From positions 1 through 64,000 of the forward strand of contig CAKSBF010000006.1 in NCBI GenBank assembly GCA_934438075.1: 64,000 nucleotides of DNA, read 5' to 3'. Below the pieces are notes generated by a model. That model was not told where the DNA came from. It made no database searches and was given only the letters and a program-made list of their open reading frames with translations. Below, one piece after another: positions 44,358-53,515 of this stretch. The position numbers were made by a program, and so were the translations under genes. Position 1 is the stretch's first letter. Each line of letters starts with the position of its first letter. This DNA comes from an uncultured Clostridia bacterium. Its GTDB lineage: Bacteria; Bacillota; Clostridia; UBA1381; UBA9506.

Positions 44358-44992
44358 TCGCCCCATTCCTCCTCACACCGACCAGTAATTTTTCTCACTA
44401 CACTGTCAATTGCATCAAAGCTATATCCACGTGCGGCCAAATATCGTTTTGTTTTTGCAATGTTTTCATAACTAAAATTTTGCCCGAGTTTTTTTTCTGC
44501 AAGCGACTGCAAAACAGTCTTCTCCGCTTCTTCAAAATCAAATTCTTCTAAAACCCTCTCCGCAACTTCCTTTGCAATTCCTTTTTCACGCAATGTATTG
44601 CAAATCCGATACTTCCCGTGACCCTTCAGATATATGCTGTCATGAATCATTCTTCTGGCATATTCCTCATCATCCAAAAGCTTATATTGCTGCAAAAAAT
44701 TTACTGTTTGCTCAATTGCCCATTCATCAAATTCCTTTTCACGCATTTTGCGAACCAGCCCTGCCGTAGTATAACTGCGTGCAGCAGTCAACTTCATACC
44801 ATAATTTTTAGTGCTTGTTAAAAGTACCGTTTCGCGAATAAATGCTACTCGCTCCGCATCGAGTTCCTGTCCCTCGCACAATTTCAAACGGTATAAATCA
44901 AAATCGTCAATACCAAAGGCAAAAATATCGTCTAAATATACCGAACTGCGGCTTTTATTTTTTTTCTGCCGTTCAATTTTTGTAATTTTCAT
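44354..44992 (-). CDS. recX: Recombination regulator RecX
   Basis: 212-residue protein of the RecX family that inhibits RecA filament growth. Three tandem three-helix repeats are visible: YTTAGLVRKMREKEFDE, LLDDEEYARRMIHDSIYLKGHGKYRI, and KRYLAARGYSFDAIDSVV. ATG 44992 follows GGAAGG; the seven-codon extension has none. First gene of the series leading to coaBC, priA, def, fmt and xth. Confidence 0.92.
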   Translation of the reverse strand: MKITKIERQKKNKSRSSVYLDDIFAFGIDDFDLYRLKLCEGQELDAERVAFIRETVLLTSTKNYGMKLTAARSYTTAGLVRKMREKEFDEWAIEQTVNFLQQYKLLDDEEYARRMIHDSIYLKGHGKYRICNTLREKGIAKEVAERVLEEFDFEEAEKTVLQSLAEKKLGQNFSYENIAKTKRYLAARGYSFDAIDSVVRKITGRCEEEWGE

Positions 44993-45015
44993 AATAACCC
45001 TTCCGAAAGGCAAAC

Positions 45016-45047
45016 AAGCAGGCGCACCAATAGAGGCATGCCTGCTT
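45016..45047 (-). terminator. Terminator of the 2-oxoacid oxidoreductase operon
   Basis: AAGCAGGC pairs with GCCTGCTT; a GTTTG tail follows on the minus strand, between the TPP subunit stop and recX. Confidence 0.65.
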
Positions 45048-45065
45048 TATATTTTATTCGCCGAT

Positions 45066-45809
45066 TTAGTCTTCTGTTTTATCCTTATAAACACCAAGCG
45101 GATAATACGGAATCATATTTTCTCTCAGCCAATCCAACGCTTCTACCGGAGATTTTCCCCAGTTGGTTGGGCAGGAGGATAAAACCTCAATCATCGAAAA
45201 GCCCTTTCCGTCCAGCTGTGTCTGAAATGCTTTTTTAATAGCTTTTTTCGCCGCATTAACGTTTTTCACGCAATCCACAGAAACACGCTCAATATAAGCC
45301 GCACCGTCCGTTTTAGAAAGCATCTCGCTCATACGAATCGGATAACCCTGTGTTTTCGGATCACGTCCGTAAGGTGAGGTTTGTGTAACCTGACCGGGCA
45401 GACTGGTCGGAGCCATCTGACCGCCGGTCATGCCGTAAATGGCATTATTAATAAAGATAACAGTAATATTTTCACCGCGCATTGCCGCGTGAACTGTCTC
45501 GGCAGTACCGATAGATGCCAAATCCCCATCACCTTGGTAGGTGAAAACCACTCTGTCAGGCAACACGCGCTTAATACCGGTAGCAACTGCCGGAGCACGT
45601 CCGTGAGCCGCCTGTTGCATGTCACATTTCCAATAATCATACGCAAACACGGAACAACCAACCGGTGCAACACCGATTGCCTTGCCCTCTATCTCCAGCT
45701 CATCCAAAGTTTCTGCCACCAGACGATGCACGATACCGTGCGTACAGCCGGGACAATAGTGCAGATTAACATCACAGAGGGCGTTTGGTTTTTTAAATAC
45801 CTGTTCCAT
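45066..45809 (-). CDS. 2-oxoacid:ferredoxin oxidoreductase, beta (TPP-binding) subunit
   Basis: 247-residue thiamine pyrophosphate subunit. CPGCTHGIVHRL near the N-terminus, the TPP motif GDGDLASIGTAETVHAAMR, and NNAIYGMTGGQMAPTS are characteristic of the KorB/VorA/PorB group. It joins the alpha subunit and ferredoxin to decarboxylate a 2-oxoacid to acyl-CoA. ATG 45809 overlaps the alpha stop by one base. No gamma subunit follows. The alpha subunit resembles the branched-chain (VorB) or 2-oxoglutarate type. Confidence 0.93.
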   Translation of the reverse strand: MEQVFKKPNALCDVNLHYCPGCTHGIVHRLVAETLDELEIEGKAIGVAPVGCSVFAYDYWKCDMQQAAHGRAPAVATGIKRVLPDRVVFTYQGDGDLASIGTAETVHAAMRGENITVIFINNAIYGMTGGQMAPTSLPGQVTQTSPYGRDPKTQGYPIRMSEMLSKTDGAAYIERVSVDCVKNVNAAKKAIKKAFQTQLDGKGFSMIEVLSSCPTNWGKSPVEALDWLRENMIPYYPLGVYKDKTED

Positions 45810-46873
45810 TATCTGTCACCTCCCGTAATTTTCAAAACAGCATCAATAATCTCGTTCGGATACGGAATGTTTCCGCCCGTACGTCCGTAAAAATGAACAG
45901 GAACCTTGCCTTCTACAGCAAGTTTAACATCGTCAACCATCTGGCCCATGCTCATTTCCACGCTCAAAATTGCCGACACCTTATCCGCATATTTCTGATA
46001 AATCTTTTCCGGGAACGGCCACAGTGTAATCGGGCGAACCAAACCGGCCTTAATGCCCTGTTTGCGCAGCTCCGCAATCGCATTTTTCGCAATACGCGCA
46101 GTGGAACCATACGCAGTAATCATGAAGTCGGCATCGTCCATTAAATATTCTTCTGCCATTGCCTCATGCTCTTTAATATAATCATATCTCTTATAACGCT
46201 CACGAACACAAGCCTCCAAATCGTCCGGATTCATAATAAGAGAATTAATAATATTATGCTCTCTTTTCATTTCCGTACCCGTTGTTGCCCAAGTTTTTTC
46301 AGGCAGCTTACGGCGCTCGCCAAGATCAAATTCAACCGGTTCCATCATCTGTCCCAGCATACCGTCACCGATAATCATAACCGGCATACGGTATAAGTCT
46401 GCCAAATCAAATGCGTCAGCCGTCAGGTGAATAATCTCCTGCACAGAACTCGGCGCCAGTACAATCATCTGGTAATCGCCATGACCATGACCCTTTGTTG
46501 CCTGAAAATAATCAGACTGTGCCGGCTGAATACCACCCAATCCCGGACCCGCGCGGACAATGTTTACCACAACACAGGGCAAATCACAGCCTGCAATATA
46601 AGAAAGCGCCTCCGCTTTTAAGCTGATACCGGGGCTGGAGGAGGAAGTCAGCGCACGTGCGCCTGCCCCCGCTGCTCCAAATACCATATTTGCAGCCGCT
46701 AATTCACTTTCTGCCTGTAAAAATACGCCGCCGATTTTCGGCATACGCTTCGCCATATATGCGGCAATTTCTGTCTGCGGCGTAATAGGATAACCAAAAT
46801 AATGCCGGCAGCCGGAAAGAATGGCTGCTTCTGCCAGCGCTTCATTTCCTTTTACCAATACTTTTTCCGCCAT
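45809..46873 (-). CDS. vorB: 2-oxoacid:ferredoxin oxidoreductase, alpha subunit (VorB/KorA-like)
   Basis: 354-residue subunit. Start VLVKGNEALAEAAILSGCRHYFGYPITPQTEIAAY, of which the YPITPQTE part is the substrate-side signature, plus GPGLGGIQPAQSDYFQATKG and GGNIPYPNE. It matches the clostridial 3-methyl-2-oxobutanoate type subunit. Preceded by a ferredoxin gene (37 bases) and overlapping the beta gene. The acyl substrate (branched-chain, 2-oxoglutarate or other) is inferred only. Confidence 0.93.
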   Translation of the reverse strand: MAEKVLVKGNEALAEAAILSGCRHYFGYPITPQTEIAAYMAKRMPKIGGVFLQAESELAAANMVFGAAGAGARALTSSSSPGISLKAEALSYIAGCDLPCVVVNIVRAGPGLGGIQPAQSDYFQATKGHGHGDYQMIVLAPSSVQEIIHLTADAFDLADLYRMPVMIIGDGMLGQMMEPVEFDLGERRKLPEKTWATTGTEMKREHNIINSLIMNPDDLEACVRERYKRYDYIKEHEAMAEEYLMDDADFMITAYGSTARIAKNAIAELRKQGIKAGLVRPITLWPFPEKIYQKYADKVSAILSVEMSMGQMVDDVKLAVEGKVPVHFYGRTGGNIPYPNEIIDAVLKITGGDR

Positions 46874-46909
46874 TTATTACAACTTCCTTTCCATTCAGAT
46901 TGTCAAACT

Positions 46910-47116
46910 TTACCGAAATACCTCAATGACGCAGTCAGGGCACATAGTTGCACACATAGCGCAGCCCAGACATTTGTCCATTTCCAAAACCTCAACAGGA
47001 CGAAAGCCCTTTGCGTTCATTCGCTCCTTTGCCACCACAATAATTTTTTTGGGGCAGGCGGTCATGCACAAATAGCAGCCTTTACATTTTTCTTCATCAA
47101 ATACAACCTTTGCCAT
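46910..47116 (-). CDS. 2[4Fe-4S] ferredoxin, delta subunit of the oxidoreductase
   Basis: 68-residue protein with two cluster motifs, CKGCYLCMTACP and CLGCAMCATMCP, and a loop between. It passes electrons from the 2-oxoacid oxidoreductase to cellular ferredoxin. ATG 47116 has GGAGG upstream. First of the oxidoreductase genes, 24 bases after the ATPase gene. Confidence 0.95.
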   Translation of the reverse strand: MAKVVFDEEKCKGCYLCMTACPKKIIVVAKERMNAKGFRPVEVLEMDKCLGCAMCATMCPDCVIEVFR

Positions 47117-47140
47117 TTATAACACCTCCAAAACATAAGC

Positions 47141-47806
47141 TTAACAAAATCCTAAATCCAAATATCTTTCTAACGGAAACAACTTTTCCTGATACTTACT
47201 ATCTATATTCTCTAAAGCCTCGGGCAAACCCGAAATATAACTTACAGGAACTCCGCACAGCGCCGCTGCCTCTTCCGCAACCCTCTGACCTCTCAGAATA
47301 TCCTCCGCCGTAGTCAAATGCTGTAAATTAGAATTATTTACGAGTCCTGTTACAGAAAGCCGGCTCGCCGCTTCAACCTCCGCCAACACTTCACAAACCG
47401 ACTGCGCATCCTTCGTCAGCGGACGAAAGCTGTTTACGACGAACAGCATTTCGTAACCTTCCTCCTCGAACTGCTGATGAAATCTCCCTAAAACCACTGC
47501 ACCGTCTTCGTCTCCGCCGACATCCAAAACCACCTCGGAGGATTGGTCGTCAAACAAAGATGCGATATTCGCCGGCAGCGCCGGAATATCCACATTGCTG
47601 CCTGCATAAGGCGAAGCCAAAACAGAAATACCTTTTTGCTTTAACAGTTCTTTTGCATCATTGGTTCTAAAATAAGGGTTGACAATATCTAAATCGGCAA
47701 TTGTAACCTTTGCTCCCTTTTCCTTGAGTTTAACAGCATAATTTAAAGCGAACTCGGTTTTACCGCTACCATAATGCCCTACAATAATATGAATTCTTTT
47801 TCCCAT
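47141..47806 (-). CDS. P-loop ATPase/GTPase of the MinD/ParA-like type
   Basis: 221-residue protein with Walker A GHYGSGKTEFAL, switch ADLDIVNPYFRT and a Walker B strand VVLDVGGDEDG. From experience, this protein precedes the ferredoxin-VorB cluster in many Clostridia; its role, perhaps in assembly or cofactor loading, is not known to me. ATG 47806 begins the string of minus-strand genes ending at 45066. Confidence 0.78.
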   Translation of the reverse strand: MGKRIHIIVGHYGSGKTEFALNYAVKLKEKGAKVTIADLDIVNPYFRTNDAKELLKQKGISVLASPYAGSNVDIPALPANIASLFDDQSSEVVLDVGGDEDGAVVLGRFHQQFEEEGYEMLFVVNSFRPLTKDAQSVCEVLAEVEAASRLSVTGLVNNSNLQHLTTAEDILRGQRVAEEAAALCGVPVSYISGLPEALENIDSKYQEKLFPLERYLDLGFC

Positions 47807-47943
47807 TCATTCACCGCTTTTCTACCTTCTACAATGAATTTATCCATACATCATTCTAAGTATATCACATTATATCAGTTCTGTACAGTACTATTTTGCA
47901 TTTTACAGCAATTACCGCCAAAAACGAACATTTTTTCACAGCA

Positions 47944-47969
47944 AAAAACAGACGGATTATTCCGTCTGT
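47944..47969 (-). terminator. Terminator of the ylxM-ffh-rpsP-khpA operon
   Basis: ACAGACGGA-N4-TCCGTCTGT perfect stem with six T on the minus strand, 22 bases after the khpA stop. Confidence 0.93.
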
Positions 47970-47991
47970 TCCGATCGTTGAAAAAGTAAAT

Positions 47992-48222
47992 CTACTGGAC
48001 AATTTCAACCATAACTTTTTTGTTTTCATGGTTTGCAGCCGCTTTCATCACCGTGCGGATGGATTTTGCAATTCTTCCCTGCTTACCAATCACCTTGCCC
48101 ATATCGCCGTCAGCTACACGAAGCTCCAAAAGGATGGAATGTTCATTCTCCTTTTCCGTTACCGCTACTGCATCCGGCTCGTCAACCAAGGCTTTCGCAA
48201 TTACTTCGAGTAATTCTTTCAC
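47992..48222 (-). CDS. khpA: RNA-binding KH-domain protein KhpA
   Basis: 76-residue single KH domain with the RNA-binding GxxG loop in GKVIGKQGRIAKSIR. KhpA partners with KhpB/EloR in RNA binding affecting cell division in Bacillota. ATG 48222 follows GAGGAGG. It follows rpsP as in most Bacillota; however rimM, trmD and rplS, often next, are absent here and a terminator closes the operon. Confidence 0.96.
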   Translation of the reverse strand: MKELLEVIAKALVDEPDAVAVTEKENEHSILLELRVADGDMGKVIGKQGRIAKSIRTVMKAAANHENKKVMVEIVQ

Positions 48223-48249
48223 AGTACATACCTCCTCACGCGAAACTTA

Positions 48250-48495
48250 TCAGTCGATAATTCCGCTTTTCTTCAGCAGGCCTTTTACCGTATCTGTCGG
48301 CTGTGCACCGTTTCCAAGCCACTTTTTAGCTTTTTCCGCATCAATTTTGATGTCAGACGGCTTTGTCAGCGGATTATAGGTTCCGATTTCCTCGATAAAT
48401 CTTCCATCTCTCGGATATCTGGAATCAGCAACAACCACTCTGTAAAAAGGAGCTTTCTTTGCGCCCATTCTTCTCAATCTGATTTTAACTGCCAC
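48250..48495 (-). CDS. rpsP: 30S ribosomal protein S16
   Basis: 81-residue ribosomal protein. VKIRLRRMGAKKAPFYRVVV is the family signature, followed by GRFIEEIGTYNP. ATG 48495 with GGAGG upstream; 27 bases before khpA. Confidence 0.98.
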   Translation of the reverse strand: MAVKIRLRRMGAKKAPFYRVVVADSRYPRDGRFIEEIGTYNPLTKPSDIKIDAEKAKKWLGNGAQPTDTVKGLLKKSGIID

Positions 48496-48599
48496 TATGT
48501 TTCACCTCCTGTATGTTCACAGCGCTCCATAAATATATGGCACTGTCATTCATGATAGCAAATTCATATAAATAAGCCTTTCGGCTCTATTTAACTCAA

Positions 48600-49946
48600 T
48601 TATTTTTTCTTCTTTTTCTTTCCGATTTTTTTCATGTGTCGTGCAAACCGACCGCCGGTCAATTGTTTCATCATTTGCTGCATCTGTTCAAACTGTTTTA
48701 GCAGGTTATTCACCGCGTTAACATCATTACCGCTGCCCGCCGCAATTCTGCGTTTACGGCTTGCATTAATGATAGACGGGTCACTGCGTTCTTTCTCCGT
48801 CATAGAAGTAATAATCGCTTCAATACGAAGCAAACGCTTATCGTCTAAGTCAACATTTTCCAGCATTTTAGCATTGACACCCGGCAACATGGTGACCAAC
48901 TGTGAAAGCGGACCCATTTTTTTCATCTGTTGCATTTGTGCCAGAAAGTCATTCAAATCAAACTGATTGCGTTTTATTTTTTCCTCCAACGCCGCCGCCG
49001 ATTTTGCATCAATCGCCTGCTCTGCCTTTTCAATCAGCGAAAGCACATCTCCGCTGCCCAAAATACGCGAAGCCATCCGTGCAGGATGAAATTCTTCCAA
49101 ATCAGAAAGCTTTTCGCCGGTACCTGCAAATTTAATCGGCTTACCGGTCACCGCTTTTACAGACAGCGCCGCACCGCCGCGCGTGTCGCCGTCAAGTTTT
49201 GTCATCACAACACCTGTAATCTCCAGGCGGTTATTAAACGTTTCCGCAACGTTCACGGCATCCTGCCCCGTCATGGCGTCAATCACCAACAAAATTTCTT
49301 CCGGGTGAACTGCCGTCTTGACATCCTCCAGTTCCTGCATCAGATCATCATCTATATGCAGACGACCCGCGGTATCAATAATCACAAAATCATTACCGTG
49401 CGCCTTAGCATGCTCCACCGCACGCGTTGCAATCTCCACTGCCGAAACCTCTGTCCCCAGCTGAAAAACAGGAACATCAATCTGTTTTCCTACTACCTCC
49501 AGCTGCTTGATTGCTGCAGGACGGTAAATATCACACGCAACCAGAAGCGGACGCTTATTATGTTTTTTCCGCATATATCCGGCAAGCTTAGCACAAAAAG
49601 TTGTCTTACCGGCGCCCTGAAGACCAGCCATCATAACTACGGTAGGCGAACCTTTACCAAATTCCAGCCTGCTGTTTTCGCCGCCCATTAAAAGAGTCAA
49701 TTCATCATTTACAATCTTAACTATCTGCTGTCCCGGTGTAAGACTTTCCAATACATCCGCGCCCACCGCACGCTCCGACACCTTTGCGACAAAATCTTTT
49801 ACTACACGGAAGTTAACATCTGCTTCCAAAAGGGCAAGTTTAATCTCCCTCATTGACTCCTTAATGTCTTTTTCCGTGACCACGCCCTTGCCGCGCAGCT
49901 TTTTAAAAGCCTGAGTCAGTTTTTCCGATAAATTTTCAAAAGCCAC
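48600..49946 (-). CDS. ffh: Signal recognition particle protein Ffh
   Basis: 448-residue SRP54 GTPase that binds signal sequences and 4.5S/6S RNA. NG domain: GLQGAGKTTFCAKLAG, DTAGRLHID, TKLDGDTRGGAALS. Methionine-rich M domain at the C-terminus (FLAQMQQMKKMGPL, GGRFARHMKKIGKKKKKK). ATG 49946 follows a GAGGGAGG-type site and lies 26 bases after ylxM. About 100 bases separate it from rpsP. Confidence 0.98.
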   Translation of the reverse strand: MAFENLSEKLTQAFKKLRGKGVVTEKDIKESMREIKLALLEADVNFRVVKDFVAKVSERAVGADVLESLTPGQQIVKIVNDELTLLMGGENSRLEFGKGSPTVVMMAGLQGAGKTTFCAKLAGYMRKKHNKRPLLVACDIYRPAAIKQLEVVGKQIDVPVFQLGTEVSAVEIATRAVEHAKAHGNDFVIIDTAGRLHIDDDLMQELEDVKTAVHPEEILLVIDAMTGQDAVNVAETFNNRLEITGVVMTKLDGDTRGGAALSVKAVTGKPIKFAGTGEKLSDLEEFHPARMASRILGSGDVLSLIEKAEQAIDAKSAAALEEKIKRNQFDLNDFLAQMQQMKKMGPLSQLVTMLPGVNAKMLENVDLDDKRLLRIEAIITSMTEKERSDPSIINASRKRRIAAGSGNDVNAVNNLLKQFEQMQQMMKQLTGGRFARHMKKIGKKKKKK

Positions 49947-49972
49947 GACAATGCGCCTCCCTCAAGTAAAAT

Positions 49973-50341
49973 TTACAGCTCCGCACGAATCTTAGCCAGA
50001 CGCTCTGACAGTTCCTTCATCGCAACTGCCAGTTTATGCGAATGTACATACATATTTTCATACTGCCGCATTGATTCTAAAAGTGCTGTTGAATCGTCCA
50101 GTCTTTCGCCGATTTTCATAAAACGTTTTACCAGACCGAGCTTCTCTTCCAACTCATACAGCTGTTTTTCACCGCGCTTAATGTTATCGCGCACACCCTG
50201 GCGGCTGATTCCAAGCGGTTCGGCAATCTCGGCAAGTGATAAATCTTCATTATAATAAAGCTCTATCGCTTCGGCCTGCTTTTCCGTCAGCATGTCCCCG
50301 TAAAAATCATATAACATCGCCACGGTCATATCTTTGCTCAC
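49973..50341 (-). CDS. ylxM: YlxM-family HTH protein (SRP-associated)
   Basis: 122-residue helix-turn-helix protein. LTEKQAEAIELYYNEDLSL and AEPLGISRQGVRDNIKRGEK match YlxM/p13, which stimulates Ffh activity. Start GTG 50341 (seven bases after GGGGTG) is preferred to the longer frame from 50416; ATG 50329 is another option. Next to ffh as usual. Confidence 0.88.
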   Translation of the reverse strand: MSKDMTVAMLYDFYGDMLTEKQAEAIELYYNEDLSLAEIAEPLGISRQGVRDNIKRGEKQLYELEEKLGLVKRFMKIGERLDDSTALLESMRQYENMYVHSHKLAVAMKELSERLAKIRAEL

Positions 50342-50462
50342 GAAAATCACCCCGTCTGTCCGTTTCGGTGTAAAGGCATATGCCTGAACACCTATACTAT
50401 TGTAAACGATTTTCAAAGAAATGTCAAGCCTTTTTTACATTTTATTTTTATTTCATACAAAA

Positions 50463-50496
50463 AGAACTTCAGCAAAATGGTTATGCTTTGCTGAAG
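50463..50496 (-). terminator. Terminator of the beta-galactosidase gene
   Basis: CTTCAGCAAA pairs with TTTGCTGAAG and a TTCTTTTT tail follows on the minus strand. Confidence 0.88.
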
Positions 50497-50505
50497 CTCT
50501 CTTCT

Positions 50506-53319
50506 TTAATCCATTTGTATTAAAAAGTCAAATTTAACCTCACCGCTTTTAAGTGTATACTTTTCCCGTAGCGGTCCACCGCAGCTTGCCGACCCTATGC
50601 CGCTGTCCTTATAATCAATGCGTACCAACATATTTTCCGACTGCACAAGCTCATCCGTATGCATTGCTTTTGTCAGCATTTCCGCACTGTAACGTGAAAC
50701 ATTACACTCAAATGCCTTGTCGCTTGCAAAATGCATGCCGTCCAGCCACAGTCTTGTGATACGGTTATGATTACCATGCTCCTGTGGCATAACGTACGGA
50801 ACATATTCCGCCTCCGCTGTGCTGTGATACAACCCTACCGGTGCATGCTGGCACAAGTCTGCATAACATTCACCCGGGCCGCCGCCATAATAGGAAAATT
50901 CCGTGTTTTCTGCCGAAAGCGCAAAGGTAAATCCCAAACGCTGCACATAGTCAACACCTTCGCGAATCTTACCGAAAAGCTCCACGCGTATGCCGTCCTT
51001 TACAAACGTATATGTACAAGTAAAATGGAATAACGGCGGTACAGAAAACGCCGCCAGACTCCCCTCCACCACGATTTTATCTTCTCTGCACTCACAACTG
51101 TATACCTTTGTTGTCATGCAATTATTATGACAGGAATAAGAACGCGGCTCCTTTTCCAGCACGCCGAGCAAATGTTTCATTCTCCGTTCGTTGTCAATCG
51201 GCGCACGCCACACATCCAAAACAACAGGTGCTTTCAGCAATCCGTTCATTTGCCGCAGACAGCCGTGCAGCGTATCAAAGAGATAGATATTGTTTCCCTC
51301 ACGTACTTCCACCACAGTATGACTCCTTTGGGTCATCATAACCTGCGCTGCCTCTGTTACAATCGGCTGAATCACTGTTGGCAATTTGTGTTGTCTCTCT
51401 GCCAGCACTTCATCGCCCTTATGCATGCTGACAAACAGATAAGCACCGTATTTGCAACTTGCAGGAATTGCAAAGTCCAAATCTACGCTTACGGTTGTGT
51501 GCGGTGCCGCGTCTATCCAACGAACCACACGTTCTGTCTCTTCCCCGTCACAAACAACGCGGAAACAAAAACTAAAATGATCCAAATTAAAAAAATCGTA
51601 GCGGTTAGTAATGAAAACCTTACCATCACGATATTCGGAATCAAAACCGGCATAAACCTCTTTCACAGCAAGGCTCCCTGCCTTCAGTTCCCTGTCCGCA
51701 GAAACCAGACCGTCACAGCAGAAATTCATATCATGAAATTTTTCTCCAAAGTCTCCGCCGTAGCGCATCGCACCATTCTTCCATACCGCGTGATCACACC
51801 ATTCCCAAATACAGCCGCCGATAAAATTGTCTGTCCGATAAATTTTTTCCCAGTAATCTCCCACATCACCGGGACCGTTGCCCATTGCATGGGAATATTC
51901 GCAAAGGAAAAACGGACGTTTGCCCTCAAACTCCTCCAGCCGCTCTACATTTGCATACATGCGGCTGATCACATCTACGACCTCTGGCGGATCCTCCATC
52001 TGTTCTGCCCGTTCATAATGAATCAATCTTGAAGAATCCACGCTGCGAAGATATTGGCTCATTGCAATATGATTAACGCCAAAACCGCTCTCATTTCCAA
52101 GCGACCACATGATAACGGAAGCATGATTCTTATCACGCTCATACATACGCTTTGCACGTTCCAAAAAGGCCTTTTCCCATTTAGGATTGCAACAAAGCCA
52201 GCTTTCGTCATGAATATCGGTATTATATCTGATATCTTTCTTATCATTCCCGACATTTAGCAGAATCTGCCCGTGCGTTTCAATATCCGCTTCGTCCACC
52301 ACATAAAAACCATATCGGTCACAAAGCTCCAACATATGCGGATGCGGAGGATAATGTGAAAAGCGAATACAGTTAATGTTCAGTTTCTTCATCAGTACAA
52401 TATCACGTTCAAAATTCTCCACGTGGTGACCGGTGTGCGGATTGGTTTCATGATAATTGATGCCGCGCAGCTTGACAAGCCTTTCGTTAATCAAAAGCTC
52501 GCCTTTGTCCGAAACGGCAATATCGCGCATCCCAACCGTAAACGGAATATATTCGTCCCCATTTTCAACAATTAGCGTATATACATTCGGCGTTTCCGCT
52601 GTCCAAAGCTTATCGGGGCAGTCTGTCTTTTCCGTCCCGAAATAAATTTCATATGCTTCGGCATCAACGGAAATATGCTTGCTGTCCGCAGTAATGCGAA
52701 AGTCTCTCTGAGCATTTTTTCCGCGTGATAGCAGATAAACATCACGAAAAATGCCCGACATGCGAATCATATCCTGATCTTCCAGATAACTTCCGTCGCA
52801 CCATTTCAGTACCTTAACCGTCAGTGTGTTTTCCCCCTGTTTTACATATGGCTGCAAATTAAATTCCGCCTGCATATGGGAACCCTGACTATAGCCGACA
52901 TAGCTCTCATTGACATACAAAAAGAAGCAGGAATCTACCCCTTCAAACACAATATTGGTTTCACGCTCTGCCCATTCTTCCGAAAGTTCAAAACTGCGGC
53001 GATATACGCCCATAGGATTATCCGCCGGAACATAGGGAGGATCAAACGGAATCGGATACATGACGTTCGTATACTGCAAATAATCATAGCCGTGCATCTG
53101 CCAGCAGGACGGTACAGGCATATCCGTCCACTCCGTCCCTTCCTCCGCCGCATAGCTCTCATAATAGCGAAACTGCCATGTTCCGTTCAAATTTTTATAA
53201 TATGCCGAGGCTTCTTTTTTTCCGGCCAGCGCCTTTTCTTTTGTATCATAAGGGATATACCAAGCGCGCGGTGCCATTCGATTTTCCTGTAACACTGATT
53301 CATTTTCAAAAATATTCAT
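50506..53319 (-). CDS. GH2 beta-galactosidase (LacZ-like)
   Basis: 937-residue cytosolic glycoside hydrolase; no signal peptide. Sugar-binding sandwich (about 40-200) with GVYRRSFEL and EDQDMIRMSGIFRDVYL; TIM barrel with acid/base Glu410 in SLGNESG and nucleophile Glu474 in LCEYSHAMGNG; C-terminal LacZ small-chain domain (GGGPGECYADL). The immunoglobulin-like region before the barrel is only about 65 residues, shorter than in E. coli LacZ. ATG 53319 follows a GAAAGGAGA site. Divergent AraC regulator next door is the likely controller; substrate is probably lactose or a beta-galactoside of plant origin. Confidence 0.93.
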   Translation of the reverse strand: MNIFENESVLQENRMAPRAWYIPYDTKEKALAGKKEASAYYKNLNGTWQFRYYESYAAEEGTEWTDMPVPSCWQMHGYDYLQYTNVMYPIPFDPPYVPADNPMGVYRRSFELSEEWAERETNIVFEGVDSCFFLYVNESYVGYSQGSHMQAEFNLQPYVKQGENTLTVKVLKWCDGSYLEDQDMIRMSGIFRDVYLLSRGKNAQRDFRITADSKHISVDAEAYEIYFGTEKTDCPDKLWTAETPNVYTLIVENGDEYIPFTVGMRDIAVSDKGELLINERLVKLRGINYHETNPHTGHHVENFERDIVLMKKLNINCIRFSHYPPHPHMLELCDRYGFYVVDEADIETHGQILLNVGNDKKDIRYNTDIHDESWLCCNPKWEKAFLERAKRMYERDKNHASVIMWSLGNESGFGVNHIAMSQYLRSVDSSRLIHYERAEQMEDPPEVVDVISRMYANVERLEEFEGKRPFFLCEYSHAMGNGPGDVGDYWEKIYRTDNFIGGCIWEWCDHAVWKNGAMRYGGDFGEKFHDMNFCCDGLVSADRELKAGSLAVKEVYAGFDSEYRDGKVFITNRYDFFNLDHFSFCFRVVCDGEETERVVRWIDAAPHTTVSVDLDFAIPASCKYGAYLFVSMHKGDEVLAERQHKLPTVIQPIVTEAAQVMMTQRSHTVVEVREGNNIYLFDTLHGCLRQMNGLLKAPVVLDVWRAPIDNERRMKHLLGVLEKEPRSYSCHNNCMTTKVYSCECREDKIVVEGSLAAFSVPPLFHFTCTYTFVKDGIRVELFGKIREGVDYVQRLGFTFALSAENTEFSYYGGGPGECYADLCQHAPVGLYHSTAEAEYVPYVMPQEHGNHNRITRLWLDGMHFASDKAFECNVSRYSAEMLTKAMHTDELVQSENMLVRIDYKDSGIGSASCGGPLREKYTLKSGEVKFDFLIQMD

Positions 53320-53403
53320 TGCGTTCTCCTTTCCTCTCTGCTTTCAGACTCAAAATAATTGTAGCAGATAAAAAGAAAGGAATACAGAGATGTTTTTGCG
53401 CAA

Positions 53404-53468
53404 TTTCTGGTACAAAATTGCTTTTTTAATTCTATTATATTCAATTTAGCTTGATTTTCTGGTATAAA
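53404..53468. promoter_or_regulatory. Direct repeats in the lacZ-AraC intergenic region
   Basis: TTTCTGGTACAAA (53404-53416) and TTTCTGGTATAAA (53456-53468) differ by one base and are 52 bases apart (five helical turns), between divergent genes. AraC-type regulators bind such direct repeats, so these are plausible operator half-sites. Confidence 0.6.
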
Positions 53469-53515
53469 TATGTTATTCTTGCAGTAATACTGTACATATT
53501 CCGGAGGGAACACTT

